Part shown: one piece after another, positions 1 to 10,293 of the stretch
Numbering within the stretch: the stretch's first letter is position 1
Layout: every line of letters starts with the position of its first letter
Assembly (NCBI GenBank): GCA_019448385.1
Contig: JAGTXO010000009.1
Span: forward strand, 558,001 to 622,000
Reading direction: 5' to 3'
Length of the DNA stretch: 64,000 nucleotides
Source: Diacronema lutheri
Lineage: Eukaryota > Haptophyta > Pavlovophyceae > Pavlovales > Pavlovaceae
The notes under the pieces: generated by a model
The model's database searches: none
What the model was told of the DNA's origin: nothing
What the model saw: the letters and a program-made list of their open reading frames with translations, nothing else
Position numbers and translations under genes: made by a program

Positions 1-1
1 C

Positions 2-418
2 TTCTACGGGCTGGCCGCGCCCTCGTTCGGCTCGCTCGCCGACCGCACGGGCAAGGCGCTGCACGTGAGCATGGCCGGGCTGTGCGGCCTCGCCGTGCTG
101 CTCCCCCTCTTTGCGCTGCCGCTGCCCCATTGGGCGCTCTTCGTAGTCGCCGCGCTCTTCGGCACGAGCGCGACCGTGCAGCTCACGCCCGCGTCGACGC
201 TGCTCGAGCAGGTCGCGGCGGACGTCGTCGGCGACCACCCGACGCTCACGTACGCCGTGTTTAACTGTGCGTACGTGTCCGGGATGGCGATCGGTCCGGG
301 CGTGCTCGCGATGCTCACGGACGCGCTCACGTTCCAGGCGGCGGCGTTGTGCGTCTCTGCCGGCGCGCTCGCCGTCTCGACCGTCGCCGCGTGCCACCTG
401 CGCGCGGGTGTCAGCTGA
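2..418 (+). CDS. MFS transporter, C-terminal part (cut by window edge)
   Basis: The frame is open from the first bases of the window, so only the last 138 or so residues are present. The segment begins with a G-x-LADR-x-GK motif, the cytoplasmic loop motif of major facilitator superfamily transporters. Hydrophobic segments follow (LAVLLPLFALPLP, ALFVVAALFGTSA), then a GMAIGPGVLAML stretch typical of the sixth or eleventh helix region of drug:H+ antiporter-like or vesicular amine transporter-like members. The protein would sit in a membrane and move a small solute; the substrate cannot be told. The stop lies 25 bp from the stop of the convergent Nudix gene. The upstream exons are outside the window. 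Confidence 0.7.
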   Translation, partial: FYGLAAPSFGSLADRTGKALHVSMAGLCGLAVLLPLFALPLPHWALFVVAALFGTSATVQLTPASTLLEQVAADVVGDHPTLTYAVFNCAYVSGMAIGPGVLAMLTDALTFQAAALCVSAGALAVSTVAACHLRAGVS

Positions 419-443
419 GAAAATCTGGAAACACACACAAAAT

Positions 444-1283
444 CTAGCCCAACAATTTGCCTCGGCTCTCGCGGTCGTGCCGCTGCAACCGGCCGAGCGC
501 AAGCGCGAGGAGCGCGCGGATCCGCCAGTTGCAGAAGCGCGTGCCGTTTGACGGCGCGGACACGCGACCCGTCGCGGCGGCGCGACGTGGCCCGTCCACG
601 CGCGCATCCGAGAGGCGCACCAGCCGAGCGAGCGACGGCAGCGTGGTCCACCTCGTTTCCGCAACGTCCGCATCAAAGCGGAGCAAGCTGAGCACGCCGT
701 CGGGCAGCCTGACACTCAGCAGCGCGGTCGCTTGCAAATCCATCTTGCGGCCGGCACCGCCCAGCCAGCCGCCGTCGGCCAAATAGTCGCAGCGGAAGAG
801 CACGGGCATGCCGAGCAGCTCGACGCGGTGCGGCACCAGGGAGGCGGGCACGCCGAGCTCCTCGGTCAGCGCGCGCCGCGCCGTCTGCTTCCACGTCTCG
901 CCCACCGTGCTGTGCTCGCCCACGAGCGACCAGGCGGACGGGCACGTCACGGTGCGCTCCGACCTGCGCATGAGCATTACGCGCCCACGCGCGTCGCGCA
1001 CGAACAGCCACACTCCGCGGTGGAGGAGCCCACGGCTGTGCGCCTCGCCGATCGGAACCGCGCGGCCAAGCGAGCGCAGCGCGTCGTCGCCAATCTCGCG
1101 CAGGTCGGGGAGGTCAGCAGCGTCGCCGAACGCCTTGATCGCTCGCGCGCGCGCGCCGAGCCGGAGCGCGTACAGCTCGACGGGCGGCTCGCTCGCCGCG
1201 TCGGCGGCGCGCGCACACAGGTGGAACGGCAGGATGAGTATCATGGCCGCGCCGCGCAGCACGGCTGCGCGGCGCGCTACCAT
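444..1283 (-). CDS. Nudix hydrolase domain protein
   Basis: A single-exon gene of 279 residues. A hydrophobic N-terminus (about residues 9-30) looks like a signal peptide or organelle leader. The Nudix fold follows: RGVWLFVRDARGRVMLMRRS is the first strand pair, and GEHSTVGETWKQTARRALTE with following ELGV is a Nudix box in which the usual spacing between the first Gly and the first Glu is one residue longer. The arrangement resembles isopentenyl-diphosphate isomerase-like Nudix proteins that act on diphosphates, but the substrate is not predictable. The chosen ATG lies inside the first copy of a 42-bp direct duplication. The second copy supplies another upstream ATG that is closed after four codons. 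The gene is divergent from kynureninase, with 93 bp between start codons. Confidence 0.7.
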   Translation of the reverse strand: MVARRAAVLRGAAMILILPFHLCARAADAASEPPVELYALRLGARARAIKAFGDAADLPDLREIGDDALRSLGRAVPIGEAHSRGLLHRGVWLFVRDARGRVMLMRRSERTVTCPSAWSLVGEHSTVGETWKQTARRALTEELGVPASLVPHRVELLGMPVLFRCDYLADGGWLGGAGRKMDLQATALLSVRLPDGVLSLLRFDADVAETRWTTLPSLARLVRLSDARVDGPRRAAATGRVSAPSNGTRFCNWRIRALLALALGRLQRHDRESRGKLLG

Positions 1284-1357
1284 CCGCCGCTCCCGCTCAA
1301 GCGACGCGCGTCATTGCGCTACCATCCGCCGCTCCCGCTCAAGCGACGCGCGTCATT
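1274..1357. repeat. 42-bp perfect tandem duplication in a bidirectional promoter
   Basis: Positions 1274-1315 and 1316-1357 are the same 42 bases, directly repeated. The first copy contains the start codon of the minus-strand Nudix gene; the second ends 19 bp before the kynureninase ATG. On the minus strand the second copy creates a four-codon upstream ORF (ATG, three codons, TGA). Confidence 0.9.
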
Positions 1358-1376
1358 CCTGTGTGCGCCTCGCACG

Positions 1377-3114
1377 ATGGCTTCGCTCCTCGCCGCGCAC
1401 GCGGCGATCGGCGCGTGGTTGCTCGTGCGGCGGGCGCGCGGTCCGTGCGCGGCGGCCACGACCGAGGCGGCGGCGTCAGCGCCGCCTCCACCTTCGCCGC
1501 CCACGTCGCCGCCGTCCGTCGAGCTCGCCGAGGCGCTCGCGCTCGACGCGTCGGACGAGCTCGCGACGCTCCGCCGCCACTTCGAGATGCCCGCCGGCGT
1601 CAACGTCTACCTGTGCGGCCACTCGCTCGGGCTGATGCCGGCGCCGGCTGCCGCGCTCGTGCGCGAGGAGCTCGACCTTTGGCTGCGCCTCGGCGAGCGC
1701 GGCCACTTCACTGGGCCCAACTGGCTCAGCTACCACGAGCGCGTGCGCGCGCCGCTCGCGCGCCTCGTCGGCGCGTCGTCGCTCGAGGTCGTCGCGATGA
1801 ACTCGCTGACGGTGAACCTGCACCTGCTGATGGCCTCGTTCTACAACCCGTCCAACAGCCGCTTCAAGATCGTCATCGAGGCCGGCGCCTTCCCCTCCGA
1901 CCGCATCGCCGTCCGCTCGCACGCCGCATTGCGCGGATACGACGCTGCGAGCGCGATCGTGGAGCTGCGCCCGCGCGACGGGCGCGACACGCTCGAGACG
2001 GCGGACGTGCTCGCGTATATTGCGGAGCGCGGCCACGAGGTTGCGCTCTTCCTCCTCGCCGGCGTACAGTACTACAGCGGCCAGCTCTTTGAAATTGGCC
2101 CGATCACCGCCGCCGCGCGCGCGCAGGGTTGCGCCGTCGGTTGGGACCTTGCGCACGCCGTCGGCAACGTGCCGCTCCGGCTGCACGAGTGGGGCGTCGA
2201 TTTTGCGGCCTGGTGCTCGTACAAATATCTCAACGGTGCGCGCGGCGCGCGCGCGCGAGCGCGCGCGCTGGCGGCTCACTGGCCGCCCCGCGCTGACCTT
2301 TGCCGATGCGCGCCGCCGCGGCGCGCGTCGCGCGCCAGCCGGGCCGGGCGCGATCGGCGGCGCGTTCGTGCACTCGCGGCATTGCGCACCCGATGTCGCG
2401 TCGAGCGCGCGCGCGCCGCGCCGGCTCGCCGGCTGGTGGGGCAACGACCCGGCCGTCCGCTTTCAAATGCGGGCGGACGCTTTCGTGCCGCAGCCGGGCG
2501 CGGATGGCTGGCAGCTCTCCAACCCGCCGATCCTGCAGCTCGCGGCGCTGCGCGGCGCGCTCGCCGTCTTCGACGAGGCGCGCATTGAGCGCCTTGTCGC
2601 GAAGGCCGCGTCGCTCACCACGCTCGCGCTCGCGTTACTGGACAGGCTGGCCGAGCGGCTGCGAGCGACGCGCGCGGCCGACGCGGCGTGGGCGGCGCGG
2701 CACGGCGGCGACGGCGCGCGCGCCGAGGCGGCGGACGCGGCAGCCGAGCGCGCGCCGCCGCCGCTGCAGGTGCTCACGCCGCGCGATCCGACACACCGCG
2801 GCGCGCAGCTGTCCGTGCGCTTCGCGCCCGCCGGCAGCCCCGCCGCGCCGCTCGACCGCGCGGAGGCGCTGCAGCGGGTACTCGCGGGGGCGCACGGGGT
2901 CGAGGTCGATTACCGCCGGCCCGATGTGCTACGCTTCGGCTTCGTCCCGCTGTACACGCGGCACGAGGACGTCGTCGCGACCGTCGCGGCGCTTGAGGCG
3001 GCGCTCGGTGGCGTCGACGAGTTTCTCATGCGCACGCTGCGTGAGTCCGGCTTGCGCGTGAGCGAGCACAGCGCGCGTATCCCCCATACTGAAGCTCCAT
3101 ATGAGATACACTGA
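1377..3114 (+). CDS. KYNU: Kynureninase
   Basis: Kynureninase cleaves kynurenine or 3-hydroxykynurenine to anthranilate or 3-hydroxyanthranilate plus alanine, using pyridoxal phosphate. Two exons are supported: 1377-2235 and 2339-3114. The 103-bp GT-AG intron has a CTGAC branch-point-like sequence. Joining gives the family signature SYKYLN-AGPGAIGGAFVH, where Lys283 is the expected PLP-binding lysine. Other signatures are YLCGHSLGLMP, ELDLW, the DLAHAVGN segment that contacts PLP, and the C-terminal LRFGFVPLYTRHEDV. The 544-residue product is longer than the usual 420-465. The excess is a hydrophobic, Ala/Pro-rich N-terminus (about 55 residues), possibly an organelle or secretion leader, and inserts in the C-terminal part. 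It may feed quinolinate/NAD synthesis or tryptophan breakdown. Confidence 0.9.
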
Positions 3115-3130
3115 ACGACGCTTCATTCTA

Positions 3131-5207
3131 CTACCGCCGCCGACCTTTTGCCGTAGTGTTGGCGGGGGCCTGAGGGGTCGCACCGCCGCCGCCCACCTGC
3201 ACTCGCTCGGCCACGCACTGGAGCACGGGTGGGAGCCGCGTCGCACCGACTTCCGCGCGCGCGCCAGCACGCACGGCGCGCGCGGCGCGCGCCTGCGCTT
3301 GCCGCACGATGGCCGCCTCGACCACGTGCCTCGCGAGCGCTCGTCCTGCCGACGGCGTCGGCCGCTCGGGGCCGTGGTAGGCGGGTAGGGCGTCTTCGGC
3401 TTTGGCGTCGCGCGCGGCGGCACTCGTCTCGTCGTGGTACAGCAAGTGCCAGCGCGCCTCGGCAAGCGCGGCCTGCATCGCAGCGACACGCTCGGGCTGC
3501 GCTGCGGCCATCGTCTGCAGCGCGTGCAGCGGGTTGCGGCGCGCGCGGCCGCGCGAGCCGCGACGCGCGAGCGCGAATGCGAACGTGGCGAGTGGGTCGA
3601 TCGAAATTGAAATGGCGCTCCAGTTGACTGAGTGGGGAAAGGGCATAAAGCGCGTCGGCACGAGGAACACTGCGATACGCGCGCGCGCGGGGCGCGAGGA
3701 GCCGAACCACGGCCGCGCGTGAGCGCGCGCCGCGCACGCGCGCCGCGCACAACGCGCGTCACGCCGAGTGCGCACCGGGAATGCACAGCGCGGCGACGGC
3801 GGAGAAGATGCGCGTCGTGATCGCCGAGTCGCCCGGCGGGATGACGCAGAACGTCGAGCGCTTGTAGATCTGCGCCTTGGCGCGTATCAACTCGTCGAGC
3901 TGAGCGTACGCCTGCGCTGTGCGCGCGGTGTCCTTGTGTGTCGTATGCACGGCGACGTCGGCGGCGGCGAGGTCGTCAAGCGCGGCGCTGACCGCGCGGC
4001 GCATACCCAGCGCCTTGCGCATCGCAAAATCGGCGCAGTACCAACGCGTCGGACGCGACGGGTCGTCGAATCGGTGGCACGCGACGCCCGCGCTCGCGCT
4101 CGCTGAGGCGAGCTCCGTCTTCGAGGCGCGCAGCCCGCCGGGCTGGGCGTCGGCGTCGAGCATGAAGAAGGCGGGCGAAAAGTAGGGCGCGAGCACCACG
4201 TGGCCGCACGCGGTGGCCGCCTCCCAGTCGTGCCGCCGGTCCTCGGCAGTGACGAGGATGCCCTTGCCCATCTCGGCGTAGACGGAGCGGCGATGAGGCG
4301 GGAAGCCGGCGCGCGACACGACCTCGAGCGCGGTACGCTGCAGGTGCGACATGATGAAGCCAAAGACGTGCCGCTCCGGCGCGGCGCGCCACGCCGGCTG
4401 CGCATAGAGCCAGCGCAGCGCCCGCTCGTACGTAGGGCAACTAATCGTGTGGTTGGCGAGGCCGTCCTTATATGCATCGCGGATCGACCATGACATGGAG
4501 ATGGGAAGCACGCCCTTGTTCTGCATCCACGCGACGCCGTACGGGCGGCGCGCGTACTCCACCGTCTTGCACAGGTGGTACGGCGAGAGCGGCAGTAGGA
4601 AGAGCACGTCCGCCGGCGCGGCGCGCGCGACGGCGGACGGCGGTGCGGCGAGGTCTGCCGCCGACGCGCGCCAGCCCGCGGCAGCGGCCGCCGCGTCGGC
4701 GCGCGGCCGCTGCGGCGCCCACACCGCCGTCGACGCCGGCTGCCACGCTGGCAGCGCGCGCGGCAAATCGCGCACGACAGCGTGGTACAGCCCGCCCTCG
4801 TCAAAAGACGCGGGCGTCGGCGCGGCGATGAGCGCGCGGTACCGCGCCTCCGCCGCGGCCGAGATGCCGAGCTCGCGGAACGGCACGTCATACGTGTACA
4901 GCTGCCAGCCAGCCAACGCACCCGCGCGCGCGACGGACGGCGTCGCCGCCGGGTGCGGCCCAGCGGGTGCGCCCGTCGGCGCCCCGCCGGGCGTGACGTC
5001 CGACGCAGGCTGCGCGCGCGGCGCGGGCGCAGCGACGTGTGGCCGTTGCACCAGCGGCGCGCGTGCCGGGCGCGCGGGCGCGCCAATGCGAACGACGCGG
5101 TTCGGCTCGACGGTAACGAGCGCGCAGAGGATGACACTCGCGCCCATGCCCACACCCGCGGCGAGCAGCGCCCAGTGCCGGTCGTGCGCAGAGTTGCCTC
5201 CCGCCAT
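3131..5207 (-). CDS. Exostosin-like glycosyltransferase (GT47 type), type II membrane protein
   Basis: Exons are 5207-3776 and 3669-3131, separated by a 106-bp GT-AG intron. The intron junction restores CIP-V-FLVPTRFMPF, matching the exostosin motif around FCVIPPGD and TTRIFSAVAA, which lines the nucleotide-sugar site in GT47 enzymes. The 656-residue protein has a cytoplasmic N-terminus, one hydrophobic anchor (about residues 12-30: WALLAAGVGMGASVILCALV) and a Pro/Ala-rich stem, as in Golgi type II transferases. YTYDVPFRELG near residue 105 resembles the first conserved strand of the family (Y-x-YD-LP). It probably adds a sugar to a cell-surface or scale polysaccharide; donor and acceptor are unknown. 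It converges on kynureninase with 16 bp between stop codons. Confidence 0.8.
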
Positions 5208-5312
5208 CGAACCGTCAACGGTTTGGCTGGCTATAGGATGGTCGAGCAGGCGGGGCAGGACCCTCGGAGTCTGACATGACTGGTTGACTGTTGCCGCACG
5301 TGACCCACCCCC

Positions 5313-8226
5313 TCACAGTGGCAGCGAAGGCGCCATCGCTTTCTTCTCACGAACGTCCTCTCTTCGCTCGCGCCACTCGAGAGCGATCGCGCCCTGCGGC
5401 GCAGCGCGCGCGGCGGGCGCGGCCGCAGCATAAGCGATACGCACGCCGAGCGCGCGCAGGCTGCGGGGCGGGCGCGGCCGCGGCGCGCGGGGCGCCGAAG
5501 CAGCACGCACGAGACCGATGAGCGTGAGGCCGGCGGAGAGCGCGAGCGCCACCCATGGCAGCATCTCCGCTTTTGAAATGTACAACTCGACCGTCCACCT
5601 GCTCGGCCGGTCGGGTGGGCTCGGGATGACGATCAGCTGCGAGTTTGGGATGATGCCCGCGTCAAAGCGGCGCTTGTGCGGCGAGGGCAGGCCGACCCAA
5701 AAGTCGGTCACGTAGTCGTTCGTCCGGCCGAGCCCAAAGAGCGTGTACGGCGTGAGCAGCGGTGCGTGCGCCGAGACGGCGAGCTGCGCGCCCGTGTACA
5801 CGCGCCGGCCTCCAACCGCAGACTTTGACGAGAAGGCGTAGGTGACGGCAGGCTGGTTGACGCCGTACGGCGGCGGGTCGGGGTCCTCACTTGCACCGCG
5901 GCACCAGCGCAGGCATTGGCCGTCGAGCGTGATCACTTTTAAAAAGAACTCGTCCGATGAGAACGCGTTGCGCAAAAGCCGCGCCTCGGGCGCGTCGCGC
6001 GAGCCGGCGAGGAGGAGGATGTCGAGGTTGCCGCGCTCGTCGACGTCAAAGAACGCGCCTCCGTGCGCGCCCTTGCCCACGCCGGGAATCGCCATTTGTG
6101 CCTCGCCGCCCTCGCGCTCAGTGATCACATACCTGCATTGATTTTAAAAAGGGGCCGAAGGGGTGGGCAGAGGGGCGGTGGGGTGGGTACCGCGCGGGCA
6201 GTAGGGTGTATCGCTGAGCGAGCGCTGGCAGAGCTGTGCGCGCGCTCTCGAGAGAGGCACGCGGGTGCTTTGATCGGGCGCAGGCAGGCAGATGCCCGCC
6301 ACCAGGCCCACATTTGCATTGCCGTGCAGCGCGCGGCGGCGATCAGCCGCGCCGTGCGCCGCCGTGCACCGGACTGCACCGGACTGCGCCGGCACCACGC
6401 GTTGCGCGTGCGACCCGCGGCGCGGACGCAGCGCGCGGCGCGCAGCGCGCTGGCGCGCGTACGAGCCGCTTTGCGTTGTGCGCCAGTAAGCGGCTTCGAG
6501 GCCGTGCCCGCGCTGGTTGCGCAGCAGCGCGACGTGCGGCTTGCCGTCCTCGTCCTGTAACCCGACGAGCGCGTCGGGGAATCCGTCAAGGTCGAAGTCG
6601 CCTACGCGCACGGCGGGCGGCGTGTCGAGCGGAGAGTGTACCGAAGGCACTGCCCATGAGAGGCGCGCGCCCTTAGGCATGCCAATGACGGGCGCCTCCA
6701 CGACAGAGAGGCGAAAGGCCGGGTCGGGCACGCAGAGTGCTTTGCCTGCAGGCTGCCGCTCGCTGTGAATGCAAAAGCGCGCGCAGCGCGCAGTGGCGGC
6801 CGGGAATGCGCAGGGCGGGGCGTGCGCAGGGCGAGGCGTGCGCAGGGCGTGCGCAGGGCGGGGCGGGGCGGGGCGGGGCGGGGCGGGGCGGGGCGGCGCG
6901 GGGCGGCGCGGGGCGGCGCGCGGCGCGCGCGTGAGATCGACCGGCGTGCAACGCGCACCGTCGACGGCCTGCGCGTCCGCGCGCGTGCGCGCCGCTCTCG
7001 CGCTCGCGCTCGCGCGCACGTCGTGACGAGGACGAGGCGGAGCGGCTCGTCCTGCGCGGCCGCGCTCGCGTTGCCGACGCCTCCGCAGCCAAAGTCACGG
7101 TCGCATAACGGCGCGAGCCCATCAATGGCGCCTGCGCGCAGCACGGGCCGGGCCGGCCGAAGCGGCGTGCGGGTCGGGCCGGCGTGAGCCACGGCCTCAA
7201 CTTGCGCGCGCGCGCGCGCAACGGAAGTGCGCGCGGCGCGCGCGGCGTGCGGCATGCGCGCCGAGCAAAGCGGCGCGCGAGCCGGGCGGAGCGGCGGGTG
7301 GCGCCAGCCGCCTCACCGTCGCCGTTCACGTCGGCCCAGACGAGCTGCTGTACGCCGAGCGGGAGAGCGAGCGTGTCGGCAGGGTACCCGCTGCTGCTCC
7401 CCACCGCCGCCGCGCCGAGCCCGTCGCCGCGCGCGAGCCACACCTCGAGCTCGACGGCGGCAGGCGCGCCGCCGTGCGCCCCTGCCGGCGGCGCGCCGGC
7501 CGCGAGCACGGGAACGACAAGGTCAGCGCGACAGTCGCCGTCAATGTCGACGGCGGCGGCGGAGGGCACGCCGGCAAGCGGGCGGCTGCCCATCCCCGCC
7601 GGCGCGCGCGCAAAAGTGCCCTGCCCGTCGTTGCGCCAGAACGAGCGGACGCCGCGCCCGAGGAGGCGGTCATCGTCCGCGCACGCCTCGCCGAACAGGT
7701 CGGTCGCAGGGTCAGCGTCGACGTTGAGGGCGAGGGGCTGGCCGAAGGCAGGCGGCAGCTCGACCGGCTTGCCGAAACGGTCGATCTGGCCCGGTATGAA
7801 TGTGAGCAGCGTGCACGCCGTGCCCGGCGCCGGCTCGTCGCGCGGCAGCGGCGCGCCAACAGCGTCGCGCGGCCGCTCGCGCACGAGCAGCACGTCGAGG
7901 CGACCGTCGCGATTGAAGTCGGTGGCGACGACGTTCAGCGTACCACGCACACCGGCCGTGGCGGTCGGCCCGCGTATGAACCGCTTGCTCTCGTGGTCCC
8001 ACCGCAGCACCGTCAGCTCGTCGCGGTTCGTTGAGAGCACGAGGAGGTCCGTGTACTGGTCCGAGTCGAAGTCCCCGAGCGCGGCGACGGTGCCGTTCAG
8101 CGCGTCGAGGCGGACGCTCGCGGTGATGTCGGAGAGTTCGTGCGACGAATACGACTCCTCATCCACGTCGAACGCGCGCGCGCCGCCGCCCGTGAGCGCG
8201 AGCGCGCACAAGACCCACGGCCGCAT
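5313..8226 (-). CDS. ITFG1: T-cell immunomodulatory protein homologue (ITFG1/TIP, FG-GAP repeats)
   Basis: Four exons: 8226-7317, 7131-7020, 6762-6463 and 6132-5313. The introns are 185, 257 and 330 bp, all GT-AG, and give 713 residues in one frame. A signal peptide (MRPWVLCALALTGGGARA) precedes FG-GAP/VCBS propeller repeats with Ca-binding-like motifs (DFDSDQYTDLLVL, DFNRDGRLDVLLV, DIDGDCRADLVVP, DVNGDGAIDG, DFDLDGFPDALVG, DVDERGNLDILLL). Conserved family segments YGVNQPAV, LFGLGRTNDYV and IIPNSQLIVIPSPPDRPSRW are present. One transmembrane helix (LPWVALALSAGLTLIGLV) and a basic cytoplasmic tail end the protein. In animals TIP is a type I surface glycoprotein linked to RUVBL1/2; its algal role is unknown. 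The exon order and C-terminal topology fit the human protein well. Confidence 0.9.
6856..6920. repeat. GGGGC tandem repeat (G-quadruplex-prone) in an ITFG1 intron
   Basis: About ten GGGGC/GGGGCGGC units lie on the plus strand inside the second intron of the ITFG1 homologue, which is transcribed from the other strand, so the pre-mRNA is C-rich here. Four or more G-runs close together can form a quadruplex on the non-template DNA strand. Confidence 0.8.
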
Positions 8227-8749
8227 ATCGGGGCGATGGCGGACTTCGGCCCCCACCTCTTTTGTTTGATATTTGTTTTCGCGGACCCCCTCCCCTGGCT
8301 GTTGTGGACCGTTGTGCTCCGGACGCGCCGCCGACGCGCGCGCCGGAGCGAGCATTCGAGCGGGTTGAGGCGCGCGCGCTTCGAGCAGAGGCTCGCGAGC
8401 ACCACAGTCACGCCAGCGACCGGCCGCGCTCCACCTCGGGCTGGCAACCGCTCGTCGCATCCGGCGGCCGGCCGCGAGGCGCGATTGGGTGTCCGGGCGG
8501 AACTTTCTCAGCCTTTTCTGTGTCTCCCCGCGCAGGTCCGCGGCGCGGCCCCTTCGCAGCCACCGGAGCGTCGTGCACGCGGCGTGGCAAGAGCCGCGCT
8601 CCTCACGCGCGCGCCCGAGCCGCGCTCCTCACGCGAGCGCGCGCGCGCGCGCCATTTTCCTCCCACCTTGCGCGCGCCCTTGCTCGCGCCGGCCCACCCC
8701 GCGCCGCGCGGCGCCCACCCCCTCGTGCGCTTGCGGGCCGCAGACAGTC
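8227..8749. promoter_or_regulatory. Shared upstream region of ITFG1 (-) and the 87-aa protein gene (+)
   Basis: These 523 bp lie between two divergent start codons and hold no convincing coding exon. The part near ITFG1 is locally less GC-rich (TTTTGTTTGATATTTG at about 8259-8275) and may hold the core promoter for that gene. Alternating CG dinucleotides occur at 8635-8655. No canonical TATA box is evident. Confidence 0.4.
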
Positions 8750-9013
8750 ATGGCCGAGGAGGAGAACCCCTTTAAGCCAAAGCACTCGCTGCCCGCGGGC
8801 GAGCCGGAGCCGGCGGTCGCGCCTGCTCCGAGCGGCGGCAAGACTGTCGACGAGATCAAGGCCGAGAAGGCCGCCAAGCTCGCGGAGGAGGAGGCCAAGG
8901 CCAAGGCGGCGCTCGCGGCCGCGGCCGCCGAATACAGCAAGGAGAAGAAGCCGGGTGGCGAGGCCGTCCTCGACGAGATGACGCCGGCAAAGACCACCCT
9001 CAAGAAGAAGTAG
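8750..9013 (+). CDS. Small Lys/Ala/Glu-rich protein, 87 aa, function unknown
   Basis: I do not recognise this gene. The ATG at 8750 follows CAGACAGTC and opens an 87-codon frame ending in TAG. The product is highly charged: an N-terminal EEENPFKPKHSLP segment, a Pro/Gly linker, then a predicted amphipathic helix (VDEIKAEKAAKLAEEEAKAK, then an Ala run) and a basic tail TTLKKK. There are no cysteines, tryptophans or membrane segments. Codon choice (GAG, AAG, GCC almost throughout) is that of a well-expressed gene, and the amino-acid composition differs from the Arg-rich shadow frames, which supports real coding. It could be a nucleic-acid-binding or thymosin-like small protein; that is only a composition argument. 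Confidence 0.6.
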   Translation: MAEEENPFKPKHSLPAGEPEPAVAPAPSGGKTVDEIKAEKAAKLAEEEAKAKAALAAAAAEYSKEKKPGGEAVLDEMTPAKTTLKKK

Positions 9014-9259
9014 GACGCTTTCCGCCGCGTTCACCGCCCTGTTCATGCTCGGATTGCGCCGACTTGACGCTGGCCTTCCCGCGACAGGCTGCTCGTCGAG
9101 CGAGCGCGCTGTCTGGTGTACGGCTGATGTGTAGGCACAAACGTGTGGGGTCATCGCACGCGTCGGCGCGGACATTGACGCGCAAGACCAGGGACTGAGT
9201 GCCCAGACCGTGGGACCCGCACTGACCGGCACAGTGAGATTCGAGGCCGCCCACGGCCG

Positions 9260-9298
<39 letters not shown>

Positions 9299-9497
9299 TC
9301 CCCCTCCCTCAACTTCGGGGCAACGGTGCCGTCCATGGCAACGGTGCCGTCACCTTTGCGAACACTGCGCGGCTCATCTTCGGTGTTGACGTCGTGTTTT
9401 CTGCCTCATGCGTCATGCCCATGCGAAAAAGAAACTACGCCTTGCCCTTGGCCCGCGCCACTCCGTGCGCGCCTTGCCCGTGCCCCTCCGTGCGCGT
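9014..9497. other. Intergenic, with a 33-nt C homopolymer
   Basis: This 484-bp gap between the convergent 87-aa gene and the fasciclin gene holds 3' flanks of both. Its only marked feature is an uninterrupted run of 33 C at 9264-9296. A short direct repeat (GGCAACGGTGCCGTC at about 9319 and 9338) follows the run. I see no gene here. Confidence 0.6.
9264..9296. repeat. Poly(C) homopolymer, 33 nt
   Basis: An unbroken C run in the spacer between two convergent genes. Its length may be imprecise, since homopolymers are error-prone in sequencing. Confidence 0.85.
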
Positions 9498-10127
9498 TTA
9501 GGCCGGGATGATGACCGCGTCGATCACGTGGATCACGCCGTTGGTGCACTCGATGTCCGTGGTGACGACCTTGGCGTTGTCAACCTTCACGGTCCCGTCC
9601 GCCACCGTCACCTTGAATGACTTGCCGTTCACCGTCGCGACCTCCTTGCCTCCGAGGGTGACGGCAGTGGCGGCCATCACCTTGCCCGAGACGACGTGGT
9701 ACGTGAGGATGCCCGCGAGTTTGGCCTTGTTCTCGGGCTTGAGCAGGTCCTCGACGGTGCCCGTGGGGAGCGCGGCGAACGCCGCGTCGGTCGGCGCGAA
9801 GACGGTGAATGGGCCGGCCGACTTGAGGGTGTCAACGAGGCCGGCGGCGCCAACGGCCGCGACAAGAGTCTTGAACGATCCCGCGCCGACCGCCGTGTCG
9901 ACGATGTCCTTGGCCGCCATCGACACGGTGAAGACGCCCGACGCGCGGCTCGTCGCGCGGCTGAACGCGACGCGCGACATCGCCGCCGGCGACGTCGAGA
10001 ACGCCGAGATGCCGGCGAGCGACGAGATGAGGAGCAGGGTGGAACGCCTGTGGCGATGATGCGTGGGCAGTGGGACGGGCGAGGGCGCGAGGGTGGGGAC
10101 GGGCGACGCGCTGCGTGCAACACGCAT
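9498..10127 (-). CDS. Fasciclin (FAS1) domain protein with a plastid-type leader
   Basis: A single exon coding 209 residues. Residues about 70-209 form one FAS1 domain: [19 protein letters not shown], then the conserved [15 protein letters not shown] box, [27 protein letters not shown], and the second conserved box [18 protein letters not shown]1 domains are adhesion or cell-surface modules, but single-domain forms also occur in chloroplasts. The N-terminus has a hydrophobic segment ([16 protein letters not shown]) followed by a Ser/Arg/Ala-rich acid-poor stretch. The SAF tripeptide at the expected cleavage site is what secondary red plastids use in bipartite leaders, so plastid import is a reasonable inference. 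The start is the only in-frame ATG before the hydrophobic segment. Confidence 0.85.
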   Translation of the reverse strand: MRVARSASPVPTLAPSPVPLPTHHRHRRSTLLLISSLAGISAFSTSPAAMSRVAFSRATSRASGVFTVSMAAKDIVDTAVGAGSFKTLVAAVGAAGLVDTLKSAGPFTVFAPTDAAFAALPTGTVEDLLKPENKAKLAGILTYHVVSGKVMAATAVTLGGKEVATVNGKSFKVTVADGTVKVDNAKVVTTDIECTNGVIHVIDAVIIPA

Positions 10128-10293
10128 CGGCGGGGCGCGTACATGGCGATGATTGTGCCGGCCTTTGCTGTGTCAGACGTTCGTTTTCGCGCGCCTTCGC
10201 TCAGGACGGGAAAATGCGGGAGAAGGGACGCGAGTCACGCGACTGGGTGCCAAATGCCAAGTCAGGAATGAATCACCCGCGCCCCGCGCGATG

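Noticed and set aside
732-2588. 618-codon plus-strand frame starting at 732
   Set aside because: Its first 215 codons are antisense to the Nudix gene. The real kynureninase starts at the ATG at 1377 and splices at 2235.
8140-8775. Plus-strand frames across the ITFG1 upstream region
   Set aside because: Arg/Pro/Ala-rich shadow translation of GC-rich DNA, overlapping the ITFG1 first exon in antisense.
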